Shown here: positions 14,548 through 21,726 of the stretch, in pieces
Position numbering within the stretch: position 1 is the stretch's first letter
How the letters are laid out: the number at the start of each line of letters is the position of its first letter
Origin: an uncultured Bacteroidaceae bacterium
GTDB lineage: Bacteria > Bacteroidota > Bacteroidia > Bacteroidales > Bacteroidaceae
Assembly (NCBI GenBank): GCA_904502235.1
Contig: CAJGDP010000026.1
Span: forward strand, 1-21,726
Length of the DNA stretch: 21,726 nucleotides
Direction of reading: 5' to 3'
Notes under the pieces: model-generated
Database searches by the model: none
The model's input: only the letters and a program-made list of their open reading frames with translations
What the model was told of the DNA's origin: nothing
Program-made: the position numbers and the translations under genes

Positions 14548-17217
14548 TTATTTTCTTTTTAAAAGGCGTATGAATTCTCCAATCCACAGCACTATTGATG
14601 TTGAAGCAATTATTATTCCCCAGTCCTTTGCCGACAACGGCATTACGTTGAACATTTCTCCGCCGAATGTTACGATAAGGAACTGACCTACTATTATTAT
14701 TCCGCATACAAAAAGGAATGTGAAGTCGGCAAACAATCCTTTGAAGGCCGATTCGCCTGTCATGTATGCCTTTGCGTTGAACATGTTCCAGAACTGCAGC
14801 ATCACAAAGAATGTGAAGAACCACGACTGTTCGTAGAGCGACAAGCCATCGCTGTTCAGCCACATCAGCAGAGCCAACTGAAGTACGACAAACAATGCAC
14901 CCACAACGAATATATTCCATGCCATAGAGCTGTTGATGATGAAATCACCGTTCACTCCACTCTTGCGGGGTTTCTCCTTCATTACGTTCCAGCTTGGCGG
15001 CAACGATGCCAATGCACCTGCGGCAAATGTATCCATGATAAGGTTTACCCAAAGCATCTGTGTGATTGTGAGCGGAGAATCGGTACCCAGCAGAGAACCC
15101 AGCATCACAATGGCACATGCAGCCACATTGATTGTGAGCTGGAACAGCAGGAAACGTTGTATATTCTTATAGAGCGAACGTCCCCACATTACAGCACGTG
15201 TGATACTGCTGAACGAGTTGTCGATGATGGTGATATCGCTTGCCTCTTTGGCAACCGATGTTCCGTCGCCCATCGACAAGCCCACCTGAGCAGCCTTGAG
15301 AGCCGGTGCATCGTTTGTTCCGTCGCCGGTTACGGCAACCACGGCATCCTGCTCCTGCAACAGTCTTACAAGGCGTTGCTTGTCCATCGGCCGTGCACGA
15401 CACATTATCTTGAGCCCCATAACGCGCTTTGCTGCCTCATCGTCGGACAATGCCTCGAACTCGGGACCTGTGATTATTGCATCGGCAGGAGTATCCTTAT
15501 CGCAGATTCCAATCTGACGACCAATCTCACGGGCTGTTCCCGGAGTATCGCCCGTAACAATCTTCACATCCACACCTGCCTGCAGACAGCGTGTTACAGC
15601 CTCGGGCACATCGCTACGCACCGGGTCGGATATTGCGACAAAGCCTACAAAGGTAAGATCGGTTTCGTGCAGGCGACCATCCTTATAAGGAGCAATGTTA
15701 TCGTTCTCACCGAGTATCTGATATGCAAAGCCGAGTGTACGCATTGCCATTCCCTGATATTCGAGCAGTTTGGCTTCTATAGCCTCGCGATGCTTGCCCA
15801 CGGGGCTTGTGCCATTGCCACTCATGACATTATTGCAATGTGCCAGCACAATCTCGGGAGCACCTTTAACATAAAGCACCTTTTTGCCAAGCAACGGCGA
15901 TTCCACTACTGTTGCCATATATTTGCGCTCTGTAGAGAAGGTAAGCTGACTCAGCACCTTTGCACCCTCGCGCAGCGACAGATAATCGGCTTTCTGTTTG
16001 TCGAGCCACAACAGCAGTGCTGCCTCTGTGGGATTTCCTATCGTCTTCACCTCGCCGTTTTCCTTATTGAGATTGGCTGTTGAGTTTACCGCAATACCCT
16101 CTTTCACAACTGCACTTGCCTCATCGTCTGAAAGAGCCTGACCATGGAGTGCAAAGAAGTTTGTCTCGTGAACCTGCATACGGTTCTGGGTGAGAGTGCC
16201 AGTCTTGTCGGTACAGATTACGGTTGTTGCGCCCATTGTTTCGCATGCATGCATCTTGCGCACAAGATTGTTCGTCTTGAGCATACGGTTCATGCTCAAT
16301 GCAAGGCTCAATGTAACCGACATCGGCAAGCCCTCGGGCACAGAAACCACAATAAGAGTTACTGCTATCATAAAGCTATGCAACAACGACGATACTATGT
16401 CCATTGTTCCCATTGGGGTATCCTGCATGAACACCTTCAACGACAATAGCACGAATGTTACAGCTGCCACCACATAACCCACTTTACTTATGACACCGGC
16501 AAGACGTTTCAACTGTATCTGCAATGGTGTATCCAGTTCGTTGTCTATGAGAGCACCTTGGTTCACTTTGCCGTACTCTGTTGCATCACCCACAAGGTCC
16601 ACCTGCATAACTCCGTGTCCGTCCACCACCGTGGTACTGCGCAACACTCTGTTCGATGGGTATGTAGCCTCATCGTCGAAATCGGCTTCGACGGTTGTCT
16701 TGGAAATGACGGGTTCTCCGGTCAATGTCGATTCGTTTATCTGCAACGAATGACATTCAAGCAACACGCCGTCGGCAGGGACTTCGTCGCCTGTATTGAG
16801 CATTACTACGTCGCCCACCACAATCTCCTTACGCGAGACTTCCTGAACCTTTCCGTTACGCACCACAGTTACCATTATATCGTCGTTTACGGTATTGAGA
16901 ACCTCAAAGGCACGTGCAGCCTTCACCTCGAAGATGAAACCTATGGTGCTGGCAAGCATTATCGCAAAGAAGATGCCGAGCGGTTCCAGAAACGCCGAGA
17001 ATCCCTCCTGCGAAGGTCCCCAGCAATGGACTCCTGAAATTACCATCGACAATACCCATGCTATGAGCAATATGCGTATTATGGGGTCTTCGAACTTTTC
17101 CAGAAATTGCTTCCATAACGATGTACGCTCGGGAGGAGTGAGCACATTTTCGCCATAGAGTCTGCGACTCTCCTCTACCTGTTCGGTGGTAAGACCTGTT
17201 ATTTTCCTGTCAGTCAT
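14548..17217 (-). CDS. P2B-type calcium-translocating P-type ATPase
   Basis: An 889-residue PMCA-like cation pump that uses ATP to export Ca2+ across the inner membrane. Signature elements: actuator-domain TGEP at 166-169, PEGLP in M4 at 294-298, phosphorylation site DKTGTLT at 337-343 (D337), nucleotide-binding KGAPE at 451-455, hinge TGDGTNDAP at 630-638, and the M6 motif NLIMD at 725-729, whose Asn and Asp coordinate Ca2+ in this subfamily. Length and ten-helix layout are normal for bacterial P2B pumps without a calmodulin tail. Calcium is the best-supported ion; other divalent cations cannot be excluded. The gene starts 67 bp after metH with no terminator visible between. A weak -7-like TACCTTGG lies on the minus strand at 17242-17249, so its own promoter is possible but without a clear -33. 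Confidence 0.93.
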   Translation of the reverse strand: MTDRKITGLTTEQVEESRRLYGENVLTPPERTSLWKQFLEKFEDPIIRILLIAWVLSMVISGVHCWGPSQEGFSAFLEPLGIFFAIMLASTIGFIFEVKAARAFEVLNTVNDDIMVTVVRNGKVQEVSRKEIVVGDVVMLNTGDEVPADGVLLECHSLQINESTLTGEPVISKTTVEADFDDEATYPSNRVLRSTTVVDGHGVMQVDLVGDATEYGKVNQGALIDNELDTPLQIQLKRLAGVISKVGYVVAAVTFVLLSLKVFMQDTPMGTMDIVSSLLHSFMIAVTLIVVSVPEGLPMSVTLSLALSMNRMLKTNNLVRKMHACETMGATTVICTDKTGTLTQNRMQVHETNFFALHGQALSDDEASAVVKEGIAVNSTANLNKENGEVKTIGNPTEAALLLWLDKQKADYLSLREGAKVLSQLTFSTERKYMATVVESPLLGKKVLYVKGAPEIVLAHCNNVMSGNGTSPVGKHREAIEAKLLEYQGMAMRTLGFAYQILGENDNIAPYKDGRLHETDLTFVGFVAISDPVRSDVPEAVTRCLQAGVDVKIVTGDTPGTAREIGRQIGICDKDTPADAIITGPEFEALSDDEAAKRVMGLKIMCRARPMDKQRLVRLLQEQDAVVAVTGDGTNDAPALKAAQVGLSMGDGTSVAKEASDITIIDNSFSSITRAVMWGRSLYKNIQRFLLFQLTINVAACAIVMLGSLLGTDSPLTITQMLWVNLIMDTFAAGALASLPPSWNVMKEKPRKSGVNGDFIINSSMAWNIFVVGALFVVLQLALLMWLNSDGLSLYEQSWFFTFFVMLQFWNMFNAKAYMTGESAFKGLFADFTFLFVCGIIIVGQFLIVTFGGEMFNVMPLSAKDWGIIIASTSIVLWIGEFIRLLKRK

Positions 17218-17284
17218 AATCTTATATTATCAATATCTGCACCAAGGTACGATATTTTTGTTTCATTTTTATTACATCCGCCTT

Positions 17285-20020
17285 TTAAAACAGATTTAAT
17301 TTGTTGTCACGCGCCTCGCCGAGCGAACGCAACGGTTTTTCCGCACGCCCTACAGCGCTGTTACGCAAAGCTTCCTGCTCCGCATTCAGCCTTTCGACAA
17401 ATGCCGAGCGACGCTCCGCACCACCAAGCAATTCTGCCGCAACAACTACATTCTGCGACACATCCTTCACATGAATAACCGGTGCCGAATAATGAGGAGC
17501 TATCTTCAGAGCCGTATGCAACGGGCTTGTTGTTGCACCGGCAATCATCACCGGAATACAAAGCCTCTGCGATTCCATCTCTTTGACAACGGAAATCATC
17601 TCGTCGAGCGAGGGGGTAATAAGACCGCTCAATACCACGATATCGACGTTGTTCTTTACAGCCTCCGACACAATACGTTCCTGCGGAACCATTACGCCAA
17701 GGTCTATCACATCATAGCCGTTGCATCCCATTACCACGCCTGCAATATTCTTGCCTATATCATGGACATCGCCCTTTACGGTTGCGTGCAGCACCTTGCC
17801 TGCCGACTGTTTCATCCGATGGCGTTCGCCTTCGATGAGCGGCTGAAGAACAGCCACAGCCTGTTTCATTGTACGTGCAGTCTTAACAACCTGTGGCAAG
17901 AAGAGTTTTCCTTCGCCGAAGAGGTTGCCCACAACCCCCATGCCGTCCATCAGCGGACCGCCTATTACATTCACTGCCGTGCCATACTTTTCCACCGCCT
18001 CGGCAAGGTCTGTGTCAAGATAATCGGCTATCCCCTTGAGCAAAGCCCATTCAAGACGCTTTTCAACGCAATAGCCACGCCAAGCATCATCCGTAACGCC
18101 CTGCGACACTGTTCCCTGCTCTTTCAATCTGTCGGCAATGGCAATGAGTTTTTCAGTAGCCTCGGCACTGCGGTTTAGCACAACATCCTCCATGGCTTCG
18201 CGCACATCGGCTTCGATATCGTTATACTGGACGCTTGTCTGGGGATTTACTATACCCATATCCATTCCCGCAGATATGGCATGATAGAGGAATACGGCAT
18301 GCAATGCCTCGCGCACATAGTTGTTTCCACGGAACGAAAAGGAAAGGTTGCTCACTCCGCCGCTTACATGCGCTCCTTGCAGGTTCTCCCTTATCCATGC
18401 GGTTGCCTTTATGAAATCGGCACCATATGCGGCATGCTCCTCTATACCCGTTGCCACAGCAAGGATATTGGGGTCGAATATTATCTCAAAGGGTTCGTAA
18501 CCGGCCTTTTCGGTAAGCAGGCGGAATGCTCTGCCACAGATTTCAGTCTTGCGGTTGTATGTGGTTGCCTGCCCCTCCTCGTCGAACGCCATCACCACCA
18601 CCACTGCACCCAGACGCTTTGCCTCTATAGCACGGCTTACAAAGAGTTCTTCGCCCTCTTTCAAAGATATTGAATTTACGATGGCACGTCCCTGAATACA
18701 TTTTAAGCCGGCGCGTATCACCTCCCAATCCGAGGAGTCCACCATAAGCGGAATGCGCGATATCTCGGGCTCACCGGCAAGCATATTAAGGAAATTGACC
18801 ATTTCTGCTTTGACATCGAGCAGACCGTCGTCCATATTTATATCGAGCACCTGCGCTCCGTCTTCCACCTGCTTGCGGGCAATCTTGAGAGCCTCGGTGT
18901 AGTTCTTTTCGTTTATCAGACGCAGGAATTTGCGCGAACCTGCAACATTGCATCGCTCTCCCACGTTCATGAAATTGGAATTTCCGTCGAGCACCACCCT
19001 TTCGAGCCCCGAGAGCCATAGTTCCGACGGCTTTGCCACCGGTACACGCGGAGCAACGCCCTGCACCATAGGTGGGAATAGAGCTATATACTCGTCGGTG
19101 GTTCCGCAACATCCGCCTATGATATTGACGAGTCCTTCGCTGACATACTCATGGACAATGGCTGCCATTTCGGCAGGTGTCTGATTGTATTCGCCAAGTT
19201 CATTCGGCAATCCAGCATTGGGATATACACTCACATAACAGGGAGCAACGGCAGAGAGACGCTTGAGGAAGGGTTTCATTTCCCTTGCTCCGAAAGAGCA
19301 GTTCAATCCCACGGAAAGCAGTTCGCGCCCGGCAACCGATGCCAGAAAAGCCTCGATTGTCTGCCCCGAGAGTATTCGCCCCTGAGTGTCGGCTATGGTG
19401 AACGAGAGCATCATAGGCACCTTGCGTCCAGTGATTTCCATAGCTTCATCCGATGCATACAGAGCGGCTTTGGCATTCAAGGTGTCAAATATAGTTTCAC
19501 ACAACAGCATATCCACTCCACCCTGAATGAGCGCAACCATCTGCTCCTTATAAGCATCGGCAAGCTCATCGAAAGTCACGTTGCGGAATGCAGGGTTTTC
19601 CACATCGGGGCTCATTGAGCATGTACGCGACGTGGGACCTACGGAACCTGCCACAAAACGGGGTTTGTCGGGTGTGGAATATCTGTCGGCAACTTCGCGT
19701 GCAAGCTGCGCCGCTGTGCGGTTCAGTTCTGCACACAGATGTCCGCACCTGTATTCCGATTGCGAGATTCTGTTGGCATTGAATGTGGATGTTTCAATGA
19801 TATCTGCTCCGGCAACAAGGTATTTTTCGTGTATTTCCCTTATTACATCGGGACGGGTGAGTACAAGTATATCATTGTTTCCCTTGAGCGGAACGGGGTG
19901 CTCCACGAAACGCTCACCGCGGAAATCGCTCTCCTGCAATGCGTATTTCTGCACCATGGTGCCCATTGCACCGTCGAGCACAAGGATTCTTTCTTTGAGT
20001 AGATTCTGTATTTTATTCAT
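17285..20020 (-). CDS. metH: Cobalamin-dependent methionine synthase lacking the reactivation domain
   Basis: A 911-residue enzyme that methylates homocysteine using methyl-tetrahydrofolate and a cobalamin cofactor. Modules in order: homocysteine/zinc domain (about 5-325; zinc ligands C241, C304, C305 in LNCSFG and GGCCGT), pterin-binding domain (about 345-605; FMNVGERCNVAGSRKF, VDSSDWEV), cobalamin cap (about 645-735), and B12-binding domain (about 740-875; DVHDIGKN with the cobalt-ligating H753). The protein stops at EARDNKLNLF, the linker that in E. coli MetH leads into the C-terminal AdoMet-dependent reactivation domain. That domain is absent here, and nothing like it follows before the ATPase gene. 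No cobalamin or SAM riboswitch is visible upstream: the 81 bp to smpB hold only a terminator. The missing activation function would have to be supplied elsewhere. Confidence 0.97.
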   Translation of the reverse strand: MNKIQNLLKERILVLDGAMGTMVQKYALQESDFRGERFVEHPVPLKGNNDILVLTRPDVIREIHEKYLVAGADIIETSTFNANRISQSEYRCGHLCAELNRTAAQLAREVADRYSTPDKPRFVAGSVGPTSRTCSMSPDVENPAFRNVTFDELADAYKEQMVALIQGGVDMLLCETIFDTLNAKAALYASDEAMEITGRKVPMMLSFTIADTQGRILSGQTIEAFLASVAGRELLSVGLNCSFGAREMKPFLKRLSAVAPCYVSVYPNAGLPNELGEYNQTPAEMAAIVHEYVSEGLVNIIGGCCGTTDEYIALFPPMVQGVAPRVPVAKPSELWLSGLERVVLDGNSNFMNVGERCNVAGSRKFLRLINEKNYTEALKIARKQVEDGAQVLDINMDDGLLDVKAEMVNFLNMLAGEPEISRIPLMVDSSDWEVIRAGLKCIQGRAIVNSISLKEGEELFVSRAIEAKRLGAVVVVMAFDEEGQATTYNRKTEICGRAFRLLTEKAGYEPFEIIFDPNILAVATGIEEHAAYGADFIKATAWIRENLQGAHVSGGVSNLSFSFRGNNYVREALHAVFLYHAISAGMDMGIVNPQTSVQYNDIEADVREAMEDVVLNRSAEATEKLIAIADRLKEQGTVSQGVTDDAWRGYCVEKRLEWALLKGIADYLDTDLAEAVEKYGTAVNVIGGPLMDGMGVVGNLFGEGKLFLPQVVKTARTMKQAVAVLQPLIEGERHRMKQSAGKVLHATVKGDVHDIGKNIAGVVMGCNGYDVIDLGVMVPQERIVSEAVKNNVDIVVLSGLITPSLDEMISVVKEMESQRLCIPVMIAGATTSPLHTALKIAPHYSAPVIHVKDVSQNVVVAAELLGGAERRSAFVERLNAEQEALRNSAVGRAEKPLRSLGEARDNKLNLF

Positions 20021-20029
20021 ATACCTTCT

Positions 20030-20070
20030 AAAAAAACGTCTACTCTACCCTTTACGGATAAAGGATAGAG
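20030..20070 (-). terminator. Rho-independent terminator of smpB
   Basis: On the minus strand CTCTATCCTTTA and TAAAGGGTAGAG form a 12-bp stem with one G-T pair and a 4-base loop (plus-strand 20043-20070), followed by a run of seven T (plus-strand A run 20030-20036). It lies between the smpB stop and the metH start, so metH probably needs its own promoter or read-through. Confidence 0.85.
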
Positions 20071-20101
20071 CAAGGCATTCTGTTACAATAGGCGGAAGAG
20101 A

Positions 20102-20563
20102 TCAGTAATCCTTCCTTATTCTGTCCATCTCACGCTTGTCGTCGCGCTCCTTGATGGATTCGCGTTTGTCGTATTCGTGCTTACCGCGTGCAAGGGCAAT
20201 GACCAGTTTTGCAAGCCCCTTCTCGTTTATGAACAGACGCATGGGCACAATGGTAAAACCGGGATTCTTGACCGTCTGCTTGAGTTTGCGCAGTTCACCG
20301 CGCTGAAGCAGAAGCTTACGGTCGCGACGTGCAACGTGGTTGTTGTACGAACCGTAGAAATATTCTGCAACATGCATGTTCTTTACCCACAACTCATCGG
20401 CAATGAACGTGCAGTATGTATCGACAAGGCTCGCCTTGGACTGCCTTATCGACTTTATCTCTGTACCGGTAAGTACAATTCCTGCAGTGTAAGTGTCAAC
20501 TACCGTATAGTCGAACGATGCTCTGCGGTTCTTTATATTTACGTTTGGAGTTCTCTTATCCAT
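20102..20563 (-). CDS. smpB: SsrA-binding protein SmpB
   Basis: A 153-residue RNA-binding partner of tmRNA that brings it to stalled ribosomes for trans-translation. The OB-fold core shows the family landmarks: NRRASFDYTV, TGTEIKSIRQSKASL, ELWVKNMHVAEY, and the motif HVARRDRKLLL followed by GFTIVPMRLFINEKG and LARGKHEYDKRESIKERD. The C-terminal tail is basic and helical (EMDRIRKDY), as needed in the decoding channel. It starts 14 bp after the lipoprotein gene on the same strand, so the two are probably co-transcribed. The tmRNA gene itself is not in this window. Confidence 0.97.
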   Translation of the reverse strand: MDKRTPNVNIKNRRASFDYTVVDTYTAGIVLTGTEIKSIRQSKASLVDTYCTFIADELWVKNMHVAEYFYGSYNNHVARRDRKLLLQRGELRKLKQTVKNPGFTIVPMRLFINEKGLAKLVIALARGKHEYDKRESIKERDDKREMDRIRKDY

Positions 20564-20577
20564 AAATCAATCATCAA

Positions 20578-21312
20578 TTAACGTACGGGATTCACAAACT
20601 CTGCGTTCGTTACATTCCATGCACACTCGGCAATGCTGTCCTTTCCGGTGCTTGTCTTTACGTTCTCCTTCATGAAAATCCTGAACTTGAGCTTTTCATA
20701 TCCCTTGAGCGAAGCCTTTTCATCATCAGTGAGGAAAGTTGCGATGTCGTCGAGGTCATACGACAGGAGTCTTGCAGCCAAAGTATCGGACGGAGCGGTT
20801 GTCTTTGCAGAGAGATTCAACTGAATGGTGTCGTTACGCACGGCACGCACCGACATTGCGAACTCTGTTGCTTCTTTCTTTGCATAAAAGCGTGTACTTA
20901 CATTCAGAATGTCGTTCCACATCCACACATTGGGCTTATACCAATATGGTGTTGTTCCCAACGGCATATTGTATTCCGACGCATCAACCTCCTCACGCGG
21001 TGTAAGGTACAATGTAGGTATTCTCTCCACAATCTGCACAATCTCCAGCTTGTTGGCGCGACTGTCGTATGCATCGAAGTGCTGATGCATGTAAAGGCAC
21101 ACACGCTCACCGGGTGTAAGGTCGAAACTGCTGAAATTGCTTACCGTAAGCAATGTATCCTCGAACTCAGGTGTAAGGGTATTGTAACTGCCGACTGTGT
21201 AGACATCCACTGTATATGTATCGGCTGTATATGAGTTCTCTGCCGGATCACATGCGACAAACAGCATCAAAACACCCAAGACAGCACCCGATATAAACTT
21301 GAATCTATTCAT
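20578..21312 (-). CDS. NigD-like lipoprotein (tentative)
   Basis: A 244-residue lipoprotein. The signal peptide MNRFKFISGAVLGVLMLFVAC places the lipidated Cys at residue 21, so it is membrane-anchored outside the cytoplasm. The first mature part is rich in Thr/Tyr/Asp (TADTYTVDVYTVGSYN). The middle (PGERVCLYMHQHFDAYDSRANKLEI) looks like a small beta-barrel, and the C-terminal part (DTIQLNLSAKT, then LLSYDLDDIATFL and KLKFRIFMKEN) looks like a beta-sandwich. This two-domain pattern resembles the Bacteroidetes NigD-like family, which I recognise only by pattern, so the family name is tentative. No enzymatic motif is present. It probably shares a transcript with smpB. A -7-like element lies upstream at 21340-21347. 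Confidence 0.7.
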   Translation of the reverse strand: MNRFKFISGAVLGVLMLFVACDPAENSYTADTYTVDVYTVGSYNTLTPEFEDTLLTVSNFSSFDLTPGERVCLYMHQHFDAYDSRANKLEIVQIVERIPTLYLTPREEVDASEYNMPLGTTPYWYKPNVWMWNDILNVSTRFYAKKEATEFAMSVRAVRNDTIQLNLSAKTTAPSDTLAARLLSYDLDDIATFLTDDEKASLKGYEKLKFRIFMKENVKTSTGKDSIAECAWNVTNAEFVNPVR

Positions 21313-21339
21313 AGTATTTACTTAAAATTAAAACAGACG

Positions 21340-21347
21340 CGAAGATA
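21340..21347 (-). promoter_or_regulatory. Possible -7 element for the NigD-like/smpB transcript
   Basis: The minus strand reads TATCTTCG, identical to the -7 element of susC, 27 bp upstream of the ATG. No TTTG lies at the usual 19-21 bp spacing; the nearest candidates are at 16 bp (GTTG) and 25 bp (TTTG). The -33 half is therefore uncertain. Confidence 0.45.
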
Positions 21348-21449
21348 CAAACAAAAAGGGAAACAACACACTCAAAACGCCAAATATATCTTACTGTTAT
21401 ATTTTTTTAGCAAGTATATGATTTTTTCACAACATTTTTTATTGCGACT

Positions 21450-21480
21450 TTTGTTTGACACATAATTTTCACTATCTTCG
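21450..21480 (+). promoter_or_regulatory. Bacteroidetes-type promoter for the Fe-S scaffold gene
   Basis: TTTG at 21450-21453, a 19-bp spacer, then TATCTTCG at 21473-21480. Both elements and the spacing equal those of the susC promoter. The leader to the ATG at 21526 would be about 40 bases. Confidence 0.7.
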
Positions 21481-21525
21481 CAGAACGAAATAGTCTATGT
21501 TTCACATTTTAAACATATAAAAATT

Positions 21526-21726
21526 ATGGTTTATTCACACGAAGTAGAAAACATGTGTGTTGTGAAGAAAGGTCCTAACCACGGTCCTGCTCCAATACCC
21601 GAAGAGGGCAAATGGATTAAGGCTAAGGAGGTTGCTGACATTTCAGGTTTCACACACGGTATTGGTTGGTGTGCTCCTCAGCAGGGTGCATGTAAACTTT
21701 CTTTGAACATCAAGAACGGTATCATC
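21526..21726 (+). CDS. IscU/NifU-like iron-sulfur cluster scaffold variant, N-terminal part (cut by window end)
   Basis: 67 codons are visible. The sequence begins MVYSHEVENMCVVKKGPNHG and continues to GWCAPQQGACKLSLNIKNGII. I recognise this N-terminus as that of a Bacteroidales protein annotated as an iron-sulfur assembly scaffold, often followed by a GGGtGRT-family gene; this is memory and not a search result. The strand KLSLNIKNGII preceded by cysteines resembles the IscU region in which the first cluster-ligating Cys sits just before a beta-hairpin, although the spacing CAPQQGAC differs from classical IscU. The start is supported by the promoter upstream. Its own stop and any downstream partner lie outside the window. 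Confidence 0.75.
   Translation, partial: MVYSHEVENMCVVKKGPNHGPAPIPEEGKWIKAKEVADISGFTHGIGWCAPQQGACKLSLNIKNGII

Noticed and set aside
15157..16083. 308-codon open frame on the plus strand
   Set aside because: It is antisense to the catalytic part of the calcium ATPase, is rich in Cys and His in a pattern typical of a shadow frame, and has no recognisable domain.
17471..18178. 235-codon open frame on the plus strand
   Set aside because: It is antisense to metH, whose identity is certain, and shows no domain or start signal.
20021..20101. Riboswitch (cobalamin or SAM) upstream of metH
   Set aside because: Only 81 bp are available and they are explained by a simple stem with a T run; no multi-stem aptamer fits.
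20564..21525. tmRNA gene near smpB
   Set aside because: No tRNA-like acceptor end or tag reading frame is visible around smpB; the space is filled by the lipoprotein gene and a short promoter region.
1..21726. Mobile element, integration site or CRISPR array
   Set aside because: No transposase, integrase, terminal repeats, att-like duplication or spaced direct repeats were found; gene content is of a core-chromosome type.

Overview
The window looks like a chromosomal segment from a member of the Bacteroidales (Bacteroidota). The main reasons are a SusC/SusD outer-membrane pair, lipoproteins with acidic residues after the lipid-anchored cysteine, a Bacteroidetes-type ECF sigma factor, and promoters with the TTTG (-33) / TAnnTTTG-like (-7) layout in place of -35/-10 boxes. 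Shine-Dalgarno sequences are mostly absent. I cannot fix the genus from this alone. I see no mobile element, CRISPR array, rRNA or tRNA.

Layout from left to right. (1) 1-3060: the 3' two thirds of phosphoglycerate kinase, a small hairpin, then a large cytoplasmic TPR protein closed by a strong terminator. (2) 3058-3948, minus strand: an ECF sigma factor followed by a 59-codon small gene that could encode a regulatory partner. (3) 3949-4461: an AT-rich divergent intergenic region with a 16-base A tract and a clear promoter. (4) 4462-10204: SusC, SusD and a third surface lipoprotein, ended by a 15-bp-stem terminator. No degradative enzyme is attached. (5) 10337-13894: a LicD-type phosphotransferase, a cytidylyltransferase fused to a Gfo/Idh/MocA domain, and an SDR reductase, joined by two ATGA overlaps and followed at 11 bp by a SIMPL-domain protein. 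(6) 13900-21312, minus strand: in transcription order a NigD-like lipoprotein, smpB, a terminator, cobalamin-dependent methionine synthase without its reactivation domain, a P2B-type calcium ATPase and a DedA membrane protein. (7) From 21526: the start of an IscU/NifU-like Fe-S scaffold variant, cut by the window end.

The most interesting unit is the LicD / cytidylyltransferase-oxidoreductase / SDR cassette. Its order and translational coupling fit a compact pathway that makes a CDP-activated polyol (or similar phosphate-linked group) and transfers it to a surface glycan. The oxidoreductase half lacks the usual lysine of the family's EKP motif, so its chemistry is uncertain. Other points of note are the possible sigma/anti-sigma pair, the promoters that share an exact 19-bp spacer, the A16 tract upstream of susC, and the natural truncation of MetH exactly at the linker before the activation domain.
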